Assembly: GCA_947167445.1 (NCBI GenBank)
Contig: CAMVID010000002.1
Span: 62,001 to 126,000, forward strand
Length of the DNA: 64,000 nt
From: G11 sp947167445
GTDB taxonomy: Bacteria > Bacillota > Clostridia > Lachnospirales > Lachnospiraceae
Direction of reading: 5' to 3'
Part shown: piece after piece, positions 49,364-58,898 of the stretch
Position numbering within the stretch: position 1 is the first letter of the stretch
Layout of the letters: the number at the start of each line of letters is the position of its first letter
Notes under the pieces: generated by a model
The model's input: the letters and a program-made list of their open reading frames with translations, nothing else
The model's database searches: none
Told to the model about the DNA's origin: nothing
Program-made: the position numbers and the translations under genes

Positions 49364-49852
49364 TTAATATGACCAGATTTCTTTGCCGTCAACCAGGGCT
49401 TTCTTTAATACGTCTTTTTCATATTTGAGTGTCAGAGAGAAGAATGGGGCATCCTCAGCCAAAAGCTTCAGGAAAATTTTATCTCCCTCCCACAGGGGAA
49501 GAGATGTTATTTCATCGAAGGGAACCCACACAAGATCTCCCTCGTTGCAGTCCTTGACCAACTCTCCAGAGAAATCATTGCAGGTATAAAGGAAGGCGTA
49601 TTCATGCACGTCATCAAGGACGAAGGTGATTACACCTCTTAGGGCGAAGGAATTCATTGTAAGGCCTGTTTCCTCTTTTACCTCCCTTAATATGCACTCC
49701 TCCGGGGATTCACCGCATTCGATGTGGCCCCCCACCCCGATATACTTGTCTTTATTGATGTCCTTTTCTTTCTTTGTGCGGTGCAGCATCAATGCCTTAC
49801 CGTCTTTAATTATGTAACAAAGTGTGGTTGCGTATTCTTTATATGTGTTCAT
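49364..49852 (-). CDS. Nudix hydrolase (MutT-like)
   Basis: 162 residues with a complete Nudix box: GGHIECGESPEECILREVKEETGL, containing the REVKEE catalytic core. The N-terminal TLCYIIKDGKALMLHR strand and later WVPFDEI match 8-oxo-dGTP diphosphatase-type proteins. Likely sanitises oxidised nucleotides or hydrolyses related diphosphates; the substrate is not certain. Confidence 0.9.
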   Translation of the reverse strand: MNTYKEYATTLCYIIKDGKALMLHRTKKEKDINKDKYIGVGGHIECGESPEECILREVKEETGLTMNSFALRGVITFVLDDVHEYAFLYTCNDFSGELVKDCNEGDLVWVPFDEITSLPLWEGDKIFLKLLAEDAPFFSLTLKYEKDVLKKALVDGKEIWSY

Positions 49853-49918
49853 AGAGCCATTATATCATGGTATTATATAGATGGAATTTTATATTTCAGT
49901 ATAAAAGGATAAGAAGAA

Positions 49919-50428
49919 ATGAAAATAAGAGCATTTGATCTCGACGATGATTTTGATGTGATCAAGACATGGATCACAGATGAAAGAACACATATGATGT
50001 GGTGCGCAAATCTGATTACGTACCCTCTCGAAAAAGAAAAGCTTAGGAGTTTTCTGTCAGAAATAGCAGGGAAATTCGGAGACAGTCCTATCGTTGCGGT
50101 AGATGATGAAGGACGTGTTGTTGGATTCTATTGCTACTCACTTAATCATGAGACTCATGAAGGAACGCTTAAGTTTGTTATGGTGGATGCATCTGTTCGT
50201 GGTAAAGGAATCGGAAAGGAAATGATCAAGCTAGCCGTTCGCAATGCCTTTACTGATCCGGAGGTTTTGGCCGTACAGCTTAATGTGTTTCCGGAGAATG
50301 CAAGAGCCAAGAGATGCTATGAGGGTGTTGGATTTACCGAAAGGCTAAATACTCCTAACGCATTCAAGTATAAAGACGAGTCTTGGGGCAGATGTAATAT
50401 GATTATAAAACGTTCTATTTCAGCATAA
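49919..50428 (+). CDS. GNAT family N-acetyltransferase
   Basis: 169 residues. The acetyl-CoA binding block is VMVDASVRGKGIGKEMIKLAV, with NVFPENARAKRCYEGVGF at the end, both standard in GNAT. It transfers an acetyl group to an amine; the target is unknown. Divergent from the Nudix gene. Confidence 0.9.
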   Translation: MKIRAFDLDDDFDVIKTWITDERTHMMWCANLITYPLEKEKLRSFLSEIAGKFGDSPIVAVDDEGRVVGFYCYSLNHETHEGTLKFVMVDASVRGKGIGKEMIKLAVRNAFTDPEVLAVQLNVFPENARAKRCYEGVGFTERLNTPNAFKYKDESWGRCNMIIKRSISA

Positions 50429-50482
50429 CTGACTACTGACCGAACGGGATACTACAAATGGAGATAATTGGGAGCTTGAAAT

Positions 50483-51124
50483 ATGAGTGATAAGACTTAT
50501 TTTGAAAATGCTTATTTTATCATAGGCACAGCTTATGCCGGTAAATCCACAATGGTAAAAGAGTTGGCTAAAAGACATAGCGGTATCGCCTGCGAAGAGA
50601 ATTACCATGATAATTATCCGGAAACACTGGATGCAGGCGAATTTCCCTGCTTAACCTACACCAGAGATCTTGAGGATTGGCATGATTTTATAAGAAGGTC
50701 GCCCCAGGAGTACAAGGCATGGATTGACGGAGTGAAAAAAGAATGTGAAATACTGGAACTGCGTATGCTTCCGGAAATCTGCAATCAAGGGAAGCCGGTG
50801 TTTGTTGATACAAATATCAGTATTGCAACATTGAAGAGAATAGCACCTGAGAATCATACGCTTGTAATGCTTGCAGATCCGATGATTTCTGTGAGAAGAT
50901 TTTTTGAACGGCCGGATCCGGAAAAACAGTTTCTCTATAAGCTGATTTTGGAGGAGCCTGACCCTGAATATGCTATGCAGAATTATCGTAAAGGTCTCGA
51001 ACTGATCAATTCTAAAGAGACATATGATGAGTTTCTGAATTCCGGTTTTACTACAATCCTGCGTGATGAAAACAGAACAATAGAAGAGACGGTTGCTTTG
51101 GCAGAAAAAGCATTTCGGTTGTAA
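50483..51124 (+). CDS. P-loop kinase-like protein
   Basis: 213 residues. Walker A is GTAYAGKST near residue 15, then a conserved CEENYHDNYPE stretch and VFVDTNIS, which may hold the Walker B-like Asp. The arrangement resembles small-molecule kinases of the shikimate/nucleoside kinase type. The substrate is unknown. GGGAG is 10 bases upstream. Confidence 0.7.
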   Translation: MSDKTYFENAYFIIGTAYAGKSTMVKELAKRHSGIACEENYHDNYPETLDAGEFPCLTYTRDLEDWHDFIRRSPQEYKAWIDGVKKECEILELRMLPEICNQGKPVFVDTNISIATLKRIAPENHTLVMLADPMISVRRFFERPDPEKQFLYKLILEEPDPEYAMQNYRKGLELINSKETYDEFLNSGFTTILRDENRTIEETVALAEKAFRL

Positions 51125-51173
51125 GAATATATTCTAGTAAAAACGACTAAAGGAATTTATAGGGCTATGTGTA

Positions 51174-51941
51174 ATGAAAAAAATACTTTGTAATAAACGA
51201 TATAGCGGGTTTGTTTGGCATTTGATATTTGCTTTGCCTTTTGTCGGACTGTCATTGTTGTTTTTGCAGTTTACACAAGGTGTTACTTGGTTTCTTATCA
51301 GTTCTGTATTAAGGATTGTGTTTGGAACGGGGATACTGATTGTGGCAGGCAGATTGTTTGAACTGGCACCTACTGATATCATATCGAATAAGAATTTAAA
51401 AGCGGCACTCATAGCAGGGGCGGGATTCCTGTTGTTCTTCCTGTATTTCATAGTTCAAGTTGTGTCGGGCTTTGGCCAGCTGACAGGTCTTACTATTGGA
51501 ATTTTTCTTACCAAAGTGCTTCTTCAGCAACTGACGACAGGGTTTTATGAAGAATTGAATTATCGTTTCCTATTGTTGGAAGGATTAAAACACACGGCAA
51601 ATACCACAAGATATAAGCTGATTTATGTGTTTGCAAGTACCGTGCTGTTTGGACTTGTCCACTGCATCCCCTCGTGGGATACATATACTTTCCTAACCAC
51701 CGGTGCGATCGGATTTGCTTTCGCAGTAATCTATGTTAAGTCCGGAAACATTGTACTTCCAATGGTGCTTCATTTTGTATATGACTTTCTGATCAAAATG
51801 GCTGCATTCGTACAGTGGCGGCCCAATCCTGTTTACTACGGTATCTGTGATTGCGCTGATATAGCGTATGCGGTCATGTTTATGATTTCGCTTGTGTTCC
51901 TTATACATACTCCGCGACGAGCAAAGAACAAAACGAAATAA
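51174..51941 (+). CDS. CPBP family intramembrane protease
   Basis: 255 residues, about seven membrane helices. The Abi/CAAX-protease motifs are present: YEELNYRF (EExxxR), FGLVHC (FxxxH) and LHFVYD (HxxxD). Such proteins process prenylated or bacteriocin-related peptides, or act in self-immunity; the role here is unknown. Not clearly linked to its neighbours. Confidence 0.85.
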   Translation: MKKILCNKRYSGFVWHLIFALPFVGLSLLFLQFTQGVTWFLISSVLRIVFGTGILIVAGRLFELAPTDIISNKNLKAALIAGAGFLLFFLYFIVQVVSGFGQLTGLTIGIFLTKVLLQQLTTGFYEELNYRFLLLEGLKHTANTTRYKLIYVFASTVLFGLVHCIPSWDTYTFLTTGAIGFAFAVIYVKSGNIVLPMVLHFVYDFLIKMAAFVQWRPNPVYYGICDCADIAYAVMFMISLVFLIHTPRRAKNKTK

Positions 51942-51997
51942 TGATGTGATCGGATAGCAAGTATTGACAGCTAAATAGCCTTTTATTCCGGAAAAAT

Positions 51998-53092
51998 ATG
52001 AAAAACTATCAGATTGATGAAAAAACACAAACACCTGCATATATGCAACTGTATCAGTTTCTTGCTGATGATATTGTAAAAAACGTCTACCCCTACGGAA
52101 GCAAATTACCCTCCAAACGCGTGATAGCCGAGGAAACGGGAGTCAGCGTTATTACTGTGGAGCATGCTATTGAACTGCTTCTTGAAGAAGGATATGTTGA
52201 GAGCAGAGAGCGAAGCGGAGTGTTTGTTATATACAGAAATGAAGATTTCCTGGGAGCCGGAGTGTCTGCCAAAGAGAACCCCGTTGGAAATTCTGTACCG
52301 GTACATGATACTGATTCGGAAGCCTTCCCCTTTCCTTCGCTTGCAAAGACAATGAGAAAGGTTCTTTTGGATTACGGGGAGAAAATCATGACAAAGTCTC
52401 CCAATCACGGATGCCCCGAACTTCGTGACGAAATATGTCGTTACCTTGCAAGAAGCAGAGGAATAGTAATAGAACCCGAGCAGGTAATTATAGGCTCCGG
52501 AGCTGAGTATCTGTATGGACTTATTGCACAGCTTTTCTCAGGGGAGAAAACAGTTGCTATTGAGAATCCTTCATACAGTAAGATACAGGACGTCTATGAA
52601 GCCATGGGGCTAACCTGCGATAAGCTGACCCTGGGGGCAAATGGAATTGTAACGGAAGAACTTAGCAAAACAAAGGCGAAGATTCTTCATGTAACACCTT
52701 TCAACAGCTTCCCTTCCGGTGTTACTGCTGATATCTCAAAGAAGCTTGAATATATTAGATGGGCAAAGAGTCGGGATGGAATCCTTATAGAAGATAACTA
52801 TGATTCAGAGCTGACTGTATCCAGGAAAGTAGAAACTCCGCTTTTTACCATGGATTCAGATGCCAGGGTGATATACCTGAACTCATTCTCAAAGACGCTG
52901 GCACCATCCATGAGAATCGGATACATGATACTTCCGACTTCATTGATTGACGATTTCAATGCTAAGCTGGGCTTCTACTCATGTACTGTGCCAATATTCG
53001 ACCAGTATGTGCTGGCAGAGCTATTAAGAAGCGGAGATTTCGAGAGACACATAAATCGAGTGAGAAGAAACAGACGGAAGAAGCAGAATTAA
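51998..53092 (+). pseudogene. MocR-type GntR/aminotransferase regulator, C-terminally truncated
   Basis: 364 residues; complete MocR proteins have ~450-500. The N-terminal winged helix (PAYMQLYQFLADDIVKNVYPYGSKLPS, GVSVITVEHAIELLLEEGYVESRERSGVF) is intact. The PLP domain reaches SFSKTLAPSMRIGYM (the Lys that binds PLP) and the following FERHINRVRR, then stops at a basic tail RRNRRKKQN. About the last 100 residues of the fold are missing. The stop codon lies inside a perfect palindrome (53087-53122). The gene is probably a remnant, although a DNA-binding product could still be made. Confidence 0.7.
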
Positions 53093-53122
53093 GGGCAGGT
53101 GCAAAAGCACCTGCCCTTAATT
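53087..53122. repeat. Perfect 16-bp inverted repeat at the truncated gene end
   Basis: AATTAAGGGCAGGTGC, loop AAAA, GCACCTGCCCTTAATT. No T tract follows on either strand. Its GCAGGTGCAAAA core recalls the edge of the palindrome at 8111-8172. Confidence 0.8.
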
Positions 53123-53152
53123 AGTGCGCCAGATGGCGTTAAATTTGTTAGG

Positions 53153-54589
53153 TTACATCGCCAAGAAGAACTTAACAAGGAAGATAAGGGAGAGTACATA
53201 GGTGAGAATGGAAACTTCCTTAGCCTTTCCTGTGAAGACTTTGATGATGGTGTGGCAGATAAGACCGAGGCCGATGCCGTGTCCGATGGAGCCTGAAACA
53301 GGCATTGCAATAAGCATTACGGAAACGGGAAGGGTCTGTGTAATATCTGAGAAGTCAATGTTTTTAAGGCCGCAAAGCATCAATACGCCAACGTAGATGA
53401 GGGCTGCTGATGTGGCTGCGGGAGGAATAACTCCGGCAATGGGAGAAATGAACATACATGCAAGGAAGAGGAAACCTGTTGTAAGAGCAGTAAGACCTGT
53501 ACGTCCGCCTTCCTCAACACCTGATGCGGATTCAACAAAGGTGGTAACTGTGGAAGTACCTGTGCAGGCACCTGCTACTGTTCCGATGGCATCTGAAAGA
53601 AGAGCTTCCTTCATCTGGGGCATGTTACCGTCTTTGTCAAGCATTCCGGCTCTCTCGGCTGTTCCCACAAGAGTTCCGATGGTATCAAACATATCGATGA
53701 TACAGAAAGTGACTATGAGAGTCAACACTGTGAACCATCCGATGTTGATGAAATTCTGCCATGTTGTTCCGTTGAACTTGAAGAGTGTGGTGGAGACCAT
53801 ATCCTTAAAAGGAGGCAGCCAGTTCGCTGTTGCAAGGGAAGCAAAAGGATTGGTATCAAAGAAGATAGCTTCGCCTGCCCAGTATACTACGGAAGCAATG
53901 AGCATTCCAAAGAGAACGGAACCTTTGACTTTCTTGTGGCTCAAAAGAACGATAGCAATAATTCCAACGAACATGGTAACAACGGTAAGAACCATCATAC
54001 CGTAGCCTGAACCCATGGTGTCTTTAGCGACTGAGGGAGTCAATGCTCCGAAGAAATCTCTTAATACGAAGAAGGGACCGCCTGTTTCTGAGTAGATACC
54101 TGCGTTGCTGCCGAAGCCTATGTTCATAAGCATAAGACCGATGGCAGGGGTAATTCCCATTCTGATTGAGAGGGGAATAGCTTCAACAATCTTCTGACGA
54201 ACTTTAAGTACGGAGAGGATGATGAATATAATACCCTCGATTAAGATGATCCAAAGTGCAGCCTGGTAGCAATCAAGGTAAGATAAACCTGTAATGGCTA
54301 CAAGATTGCCAACAACTACTGCAAAGAATGAGTTAAGACCCATTCCGGGAGCAAGTGCAAAGGGCTTGTTGGCAAGAAATGCCATACAGAACATACCGAT
54401 TGCAGATGCAATACATGTTGAAAGGAAAACACCGTTCCAAAGCTCGGGACCTTCAGCGCCAAATCCGGTTAAAAGGTTGGGGTTAAGTGCGATGATGTAG
54501 GCCATTGTCATGAAGGTGGTTAAACCTGCAATGAGCTCTGTTCTCACGTCGGATCCGTTTTCCTTCAGTTTAAAGAACTTTTCAAACAT
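53153..54589 (-). CDS. NCS2-family adenine/guanine/hypoxanthine permease
   Basis: 478 residues, ~12-14 helices. The opening FKLKENGSDVRTELIAGLTTFMTMAYIIALNP and later ALAPGMGLNSFFA and GTCTGTSTVTTFVESASGVEEGGRTGL blocks belong to the PbuG/PbuO-AzgA type. It imports purine bases by proton symport. GGAGGGTG-type site precedes the start. I see no purine riboswitch in the short leader. Confidence 0.93.
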   Translation of the reverse strand: MFEKFFKLKENGSDVRTELIAGLTTFMTMAYIIALNPNLLTGFGAEGPELWNGVFLSTCIASAIGMFCMAFLANKPFALAPGMGLNSFFAVVVGNLVAITGLSYLDCYQAALWIILIEGIIFIILSVLKVRQKIVEAIPLSIRMGITPAIGLMLMNIGFGSNAGIYSETGGPFFVLRDFFGALTPSVAKDTMGSGYGMMVLTVVTMFVGIIAIVLLSHKKVKGSVLFGMLIASVVYWAGEAIFFDTNPFASLATANWLPPFKDMVSTTLFKFNGTTWQNFINIGWFTVLTLIVTFCIIDMFDTIGTLVGTAERAGMLDKDGNMPQMKEALLSDAIGTVAGACTGTSTVTTFVESASGVEEGGRTGLTALTTGFLFLACMFISPIAGVIPPAATSAALIYVGVLMLCGLKNIDFSDITQTLPVSVMLIAMPVSGSIGHGIGLGLICHTIIKVFTGKAKEVSILTYVLSLIFLVKFFLAM

Positions 54590-54670
54590 TTTGAAACACC
54601 CTCCTGAAATATGTAGTGATAAAACAAATCCTTATAAATAATATCAGAAGATATTGTACATAGTCAATAC

Positions 54671-54710
54671 AAAAAGCACAAGATATGGTGTTAACCATAC
54701 CTTGTGCTTT
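54671..54710 (-). terminator. Terminator of the first LacI-family gene
   Basis: On the minus strand: AAAGCACAAGGTATGGT, TAAC, ACCATATCTTGTGCTTT, then TTT. One G-U pair in a 17-bp stem. Confidence 0.85.
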
Positions 54711-54728
54711 CTGCATAGGGAGATATTA

Positions 54729-55760
54729 TTATTTTGATAAAGTACTTGAACGCTTAAGTAAGGTGGATGGAAGTGTAACAACCTTTGTGGGGGTTGTATC
54801 ACCTGACAGCCTTTCGAACAGCACATTGGCTGCAACCTGTCCCATTTCGTGAATAGGAAGGGAAATGGTTGTCAGCGGAGGATTGGAGTACTTGGATATT
54901 TCAATGTTTGAAAGTCCAACCACACCCATTTCCTCGGGAACCGAGATTCCCAGATCAAAGAGAGTTCTTAAGGCTCCGATTGCCATAAGGTCGCTGGCTA
55001 CGAAGAATGCATCCGGAAGTTTGCCGGCCTTATAAGACTTTCTTACAGCTTCTGCACATTCTTCCTCGTCCCAGTTACTTGCCAGAACCCAATCGGGATT
55101 AAACTCCAGATCAAAAGAGTGGAGGGCGGCATAATAACCGTTGAAACGGCGGCTGGTTTTCATTGCCGCACCTGAGCCTCCGATGAAGCCTATTCTCTTG
55201 TAACCGCATTCCTTAAGATGCTTTACAGCCATGAAGGAGGCAGCGTAGTGATCGTAAGCCACATTATCTATATCGGTATGATCTGTATCGATACCTACAA
55301 TGAAAGGTGTTTTCTTCTTAATAAAATTAAATGTGTCATCGGTGAGAGTGTTCATAATGATGATACCGCTCACCGGCTCATCAAATGTCTTATATAGAAT
55401 GAGAGGATTCTCTAATTCCTCGTTTGTCCTTATGAAGGAAATCTCGTATCCTTTCTCCATTACAGACTTCTCGAAGCCTGAGAGAATGGCCAGATAGTAA
55501 GGGTCGGTGTACTTTCCACCACGAACATTAAGAATACATCCGATTTTATGAACAGCCTGATTGCCGGGGAGGGACTTCTTGACGTAACGCATCTGTTCCC
55601 TTGAGGAAGTGGGGGCCTTATAGTTCAGCTCCGCCACGGCTTTCCAAACCCTCTCTATTGTTTCGTCTGTCATTTTGTACTTCGTATCGTGGTTTATAAC
55701 CCTGGATACCGTTGCTGCAGACACGTTGGCCAAAGCAGCGACATCTCTAATTGTACTCAT
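54729..55760 (-). CDS. LacI-family repressor 1
   Basis: 343 residues. DNA-binding domain STIRDVAALANVSAATVSRVINHD at the N-terminus, hinge, then a periplasmic-binding-protein-like sensor domain. Close paralogue of the repressor at 57629-58651, sharing most blocks (ISFIRT, GIIIMNTLT, RRIGFIGG-like, FNPDWVL, NPPLTTIS). It should sense a sugar and control the divergent solute-binding-protein gene and itself. Confidence 0.93.
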   Translation of the reverse strand: MSTIRDVAALANVSAATVSRVINHDTKYKMTDETIERVWKAVAELNYKAPTSSREQMRYVKKSLPGNQAVHKIGCILNVRGGKYTDPYYLAILSGFEKSVMEKGYEISFIRTNEELENPLILYKTFDEPVSGIIIMNTLTDDTFNFIKKKTPFIVGIDTDHTDIDNVAYDHYAASFMAVKHLKECGYKRIGFIGGSGAAMKTSRRFNGYYAALHSFDLEFNPDWVLASNWDEEECAEAVRKSYKAGKLPDAFFVASDLMAIGALRTLFDLGISVPEEMGVVGLSNIEISKYSNPPLTTISLPIHEMGQVAANVLFERLSGDTTPTKVVTLPSTLLKRSSTLSK

Positions 55761-55820
55761 GTTTCATCCTCGTAGTTTACATTAATTGGAAAACGAGACA
55801 ATCCTCTTCTTGTCAACGTA

Positions 55821-55855
55821 ATGATACACCCTGTTTGTTGCGTTGTCAACGCAAC
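55821..55855 (-). promoter_or_regulatory. Promoter and operator of LacI-family gene 1
   Basis: On the minus strand, TTGACA (55844-55849), 17-base spacer, TATCAT (55821-55826). A perfect 19-bp palindrome, GTTGCGTTGTCAACGCAAC (55837-55855), covers the -35 box, a position that fits autorepression by the LacI protein. Confidence 0.8.
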
Positions 55856-55931
55856 ATATTTCATAAAATACGAAATGGACCATTGTGCTTTTTGTACAAA
55901 AAAAGAACCGCAAAATTAGCAAAACCAAACA

Positions 55932-55978
55932 TTGCGGAAGCTTTCAAACCATGATACGATATTAACGCAACGACGAAA
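55932..55978 (+). promoter_or_regulatory. Promoter and operator-like site of solute-binding protein gene 1
   Basis: TTGCGG at 55932-55937, 17-base spacer, TACGAT at 55955-55960, followed at once by AACGCAACGACGAAAC near the expected start. The same CGCAAC block stands in the same place before the second module (58853 on). Confidence 0.68.
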
Positions 55979-56075
55979 CAAACATGAAAACATAACACTG
56001 CTTTAATGCAACAAATGCCCGTTTTCATTGGGTTTGTCTTTGTAAAACTATTATCCTACTAAAGGGGGATTTCTA

Positions 56076-57569
56076 ATGAAGAAGAAATTATCAGTGATTC
56101 TTGCAGTCTCCATGTTGGTTTCATGCCTCGTGGGTTGCGGGGGCACAAGCGGCACCGGAACCGCGGCAGAATCCGGATCATCAGGAAAGATTGAAGAAGT
56201 GGTAATGCTCTACCCCGGTGAAGAAACCGATGCGATGGAGAACTTTATCAACAACCAGTTAAATCCTCGTCTTAACGAAGAGCTGGGTATTAATCTCAAA
56301 ATGATTTACAAAGGCTGGGATGTTTACTGGGAACAGAAAGACATTATGTTTGCAGCCGGTGAAACAGTTGATCTTTATTGGGACGGCCTGGGAGATTTCT
56401 CTGTAAGAGTCAACAAGACACAGTGTCAGCCCCTGGATGATCTCATTAAGGAGTACGGCCAGGATATGCTTAAAGTTATTCCTGAATCTCAGATGGCAGG
56501 TGGCGTTGTTAACGGAATCCAGTACGGAATTCCTTCAGCCTACGCACCTTCAAGCTGCATGCTTCAGTTTGTGTGCTTAAGACAGGATATCCTGGAAAAA
56601 GTGGGAATGACAGAAGTTAAGACTCCCGAAGATTTAAGAGAATTTGCGAAGAGAAGTGCAGAACAGTGCCCTGAGATGAAGGGCCCCGCAGATGTAATCT
56701 TTAAACCGCTTACAAGAGCTTTTGAAGATGAACAGTTAACATGGTGCGCTTACGCTGAGTCTGTAGTATACGGCGAAGACACTCGTAAGGCATACAGCTA
56801 TTTCGAGACAGATGCTTTCAAGAAAGTCGCTGAATTTAACAGAAGTATGTATGAGCAGGGACTTTACAGAGAAGAACTTACAACCAATTATCCCGAGAGA
56901 GAACATCGCTTGCAGCAGGGTACTTACCTTTGGATTGAGGGATCTCTCGGCAAGGAAAATGAGCAGATTAATGCAGTAAGACAGAATGCTCCCGATGCTG
57001 TTCTTAAGTCATACATCCTTAACCCTGAGGCTGACAAGTATATTACAGCCTGCGGCGGTGAGTGTATGCAGATTCCTTATTGTGCAAAGAACCCTGAAGG
57101 GGCTATGAAGTTCCTTAACTGGTTATACAAGAGCCAGGAGAATTATCTTTTCTGCCTGTATGGACCTGAAGGCGAGAACTACACCATTGAGAACGACAGG
57201 CTCGTTCTTAAGGATCCTTCATTCGAGGGTTACTTCTATGAGTGGATGTTCAGAAATGCCAACTACACAATCTTCCCTTCAGATGTATCTGATGAGTTCA
57301 TTGAAATGTATGAGCATTGGGACGATGATGCCAAGACATCAGATGTAATTGCTTTCCACTTTGACAACTCCAAGGTTGTTGAAATTGAGACCAATATTGC
57401 AGAAGTAATGGGTGTCAGAATGGCTCCTATCCTTTACGGCTATGTTGATTTTGACGAGAACTACCCTCAGGCTCTTGAAGAGTTAAAGAACGCAGGTATC
57501 GATGAGTATGTGGCTGAAGTTCAGCGCCAGCTCGATGAATACTTCGCTGCCGAGGGTTACAAACACTAA
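56076..57569 (+). CDS. ABC-transporter solute-binding lipoprotein 1
   Basis: 497 residues. Lipoprotein signal peptide with lipobox VGC (MLVSCLVGCGG), then a Gly/Ser-rich linker and a family-1 extracellular binding protein: VVMLYPGEETDAM, AGETVDLYWDGLGD, and a C-terminal end DEYVAEVQRQLDEYFA as in LplA-type proteins. It binds a carbohydrate outside the membrane. About 75% similar by eye to the protein at 62147. No permease follows it directly, so it probably shares the permeases encoded at 60263-62073. Confidence 0.92.
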   Translation: MKKKLSVILAVSMLVSCLVGCGGTSGTGTAAESGSSGKIEEVVMLYPGEETDAMENFINNQLNPRLNEELGINLKMIYKGWDVYWEQKDIMFAAGETVDLYWDGLGDFSVRVNKTQCQPLDDLIKEYGQDMLKVIPESQMAGGVVNGIQYGIPSAYAPSSCMLQFVCLRQDILEKVGMTEVKTPEDLREFAKRSAEQCPEMKGPADVIFKPLTRAFEDEQLTWCAYAESVVYGEDTRKAYSYFETDAFKKVAEFNRSMYEQGLYREELTTNYPEREHRLQQGTYLWIEGSLGKENEQINAVRQNAPDAVLKSYILNPEADKYITACGGECMQIPYCAKNPEGAMKFLNWLYKSQENYLFCLYGPEGENYTIENDRLVLKDPSFEGYFYEWMFRNANYTIFPSDVSDEFIEMYEHWDDDAKTSDVIAFHFDNSKVVEIETNIAEVMGVRMAPILYGYVDFDENYPQALEELKNAGIDEYVAEVQRQLDEYFAAEGYKH

Positions 57570-57598
57570 GCTTTTCTACCTTTTTTGCCCTACTATAG

Positions 57599-57629
57599 AA
57601 AGGACGGAGGAATGATTCCTCCGTCCTTT
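57599..57629. terminator. Bidirectional terminator between binding protein 1 and LacI 2
   Basis: AAAGGACGGAGGAAT, GAT-type loop, TCCTCCGTCCTTT with a T tract on the plus strand; the convergent repressor gene stops at its edge. Confidence 0.88.
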
Positions 57630-58651
57630 TATGTGCTTGATCTTTCTAAAAGCTCGCACCCCAGCACCACGGTTCTGGGGGGAGTATCATCCCCTGCCAT
57701 TCTTTCAAAGAGAACATTGGCAGCCACCCTGCCCATTTCCGGAATGGGAATGGAGATGGTGGTAAGGGGTGGGTTGGAATATCTTGACAATTCTATATTG
57801 GAAAGGCCAACGACAGCCATTTCTTCCGGAACTTTTATTCCCAGGTCGTAGAAGGCCCTTAAAGCTCCTATTGCCATATGGTCGCTGACAGCGAAGAAAG
57901 CGTCGGGCAGTTTGTTCTTCTTATGGGCTTCGGCGATTCTCTCCGCAAGGAAGTCTTCGTCCCAATGGCTTGGGAGAACCCAATCGGGGTTGAATTCCAG
58001 ACCGTATCTGTGAAGTGTAGCGAAATATCCGTTGAAACGTCTGCTGACGCTCATGTGCTCCATGTAGCCCCCGATAAAACCGATTCTCCTGTACCCTTTG
58101 GAAACAAGATGGCTTATTGCCTGGAAGGAAGCGTCGTAGTGGTCGAACGCAACATTGTCGATATCTCTGTAAGAGGTATCTATTCCGACAATATGAGGGG
58201 TCCGATCCCTGACAAAAGCATATGTGTCGGGAGTCAGAGTGTTCATGATGATAAGACCGCTTATTGGTTTCTCAAAGGTTTTGTAAAGCACCTGAGAATT
58301 CTTAAGCTCTTCGATGGTGCGAATGAAAGATAACTCGAATCCTCTTTCCATAACTGCTTTCTCGAAAGAAGAGAGGATGGTCAGGTAATAGGGGTCGTTA
58401 TATTTGCTTCCTTGAATGTTGAGTATGCATCCTAATTTATTGATTACAGTGGTGGGGGATGCGGCCCTTCTGACACGGCGCATCTGTTCCTTTGAAGAAC
58501 TGGGGGCCTTGTAATTCAGCTCCGCCACGGCTCTCCACACCTTCTCGATGGTTTCTTCGGTCATTTTATATGTGGTGTCATGGTTTATCACCCTTGATAC
58601 GGTGGCAGCGGACACTCCGGCCAATGAAGCCACGTCTCTGATTGTACTCAT
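57629..58651 (-). CDS. LacI-family repressor 2
   Basis: 340 residues from 58651; a longer frame to 58708 adds residues absent from family members. DNA-binding domain STIRDVASLAGVSAATVSRVINHD, nearly identical to repressor 1, so both should recognise the same operator. The sensor domain is diverged more, so ligands may differ. It regulates the divergent acyltransferase-permease-binding protein operon (inference). Confidence 0.93.
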   Translation of the reverse strand: MSTIRDVASLAGVSAATVSRVINHDTTYKMTEETIEKVWRAVAELNYKAPSSSKEQMRRVRRAASPTTVINKLGCILNIQGSKYNDPYYLTILSSFEKAVMERGFELSFIRTIEELKNSQVLYKTFEKPISGLIIMNTLTPDTYAFVRDRTPHIVGIDTSYRDIDNVAFDHYDASFQAISHLVSKGYRRIGFIGGYMEHMSVSRRFNGYFATLHRYGLEFNPDWVLPSHWDEDFLAERIAEAHKKNKLPDAFFAVSDHMAIGALRAFYDLGIKVPEEMAVVGLSNIELSRYSNPPLTTISIPIPEMGRVAANVLFERMAGDDTPPRTVVLGCELLERSST

Positions 58652-58712
58652 GTTTGTCTCCCGTAATCTGTTGATGCGAAAGAGGGCAGAATTTCCAGCC
58701 TTTATCAACGTA

Positions 58713-58748
58713 ATGATACACCTTACAAATGGGCACTGTCAACGCAAC
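58713..58748 (-). promoter_or_regulatory. Promoter and half operator of LacI-family gene 2
   Basis: On the minus strand, TTGACA (58737-58742), 18-base spacer, TATCAT (58713-58718). One operator half, CAACGCAAC (58740-58748), is kept; the other half has drifted compared with module 1. Confidence 0.7.
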
Positions 58749-58823
58749 AAATTTGACATAATACGAAATGAGCCTTGTGCTTTTTTCACAAAAATAAAAC
58801 TTCAAAATTAGCAAAAACCTACA

Positions 58824-58871
58824 TTGAATACCACGAAAAATAGTGTTATTATGGTTACGCAACAAACGAAA
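58824..58871 (+). promoter_or_regulatory. Promoter and operator-like site of the second module
   Basis: TTGAAT at 58824-58829, 17-base spacer, TATTAT at 58847-58852, then GGTTACGCAACAAACGAAAC at the expected transcription start, matching the site before binding protein 1. Confidence 0.7.
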
Positions 58872-58898
58872 CAAAACGTAAACAAAACGAGGAAAACT

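Noticed and set aside
53087..53122. Standard terminator for the MocR gene
   Set aside because: Perfect stem but no T tract on either strand.
54590..54670. Purine riboswitch before the NCS2 permease
   Set aside because: The short leader lacks the conserved loop and junction bases, and the LacI terminator lies immediately upstream.
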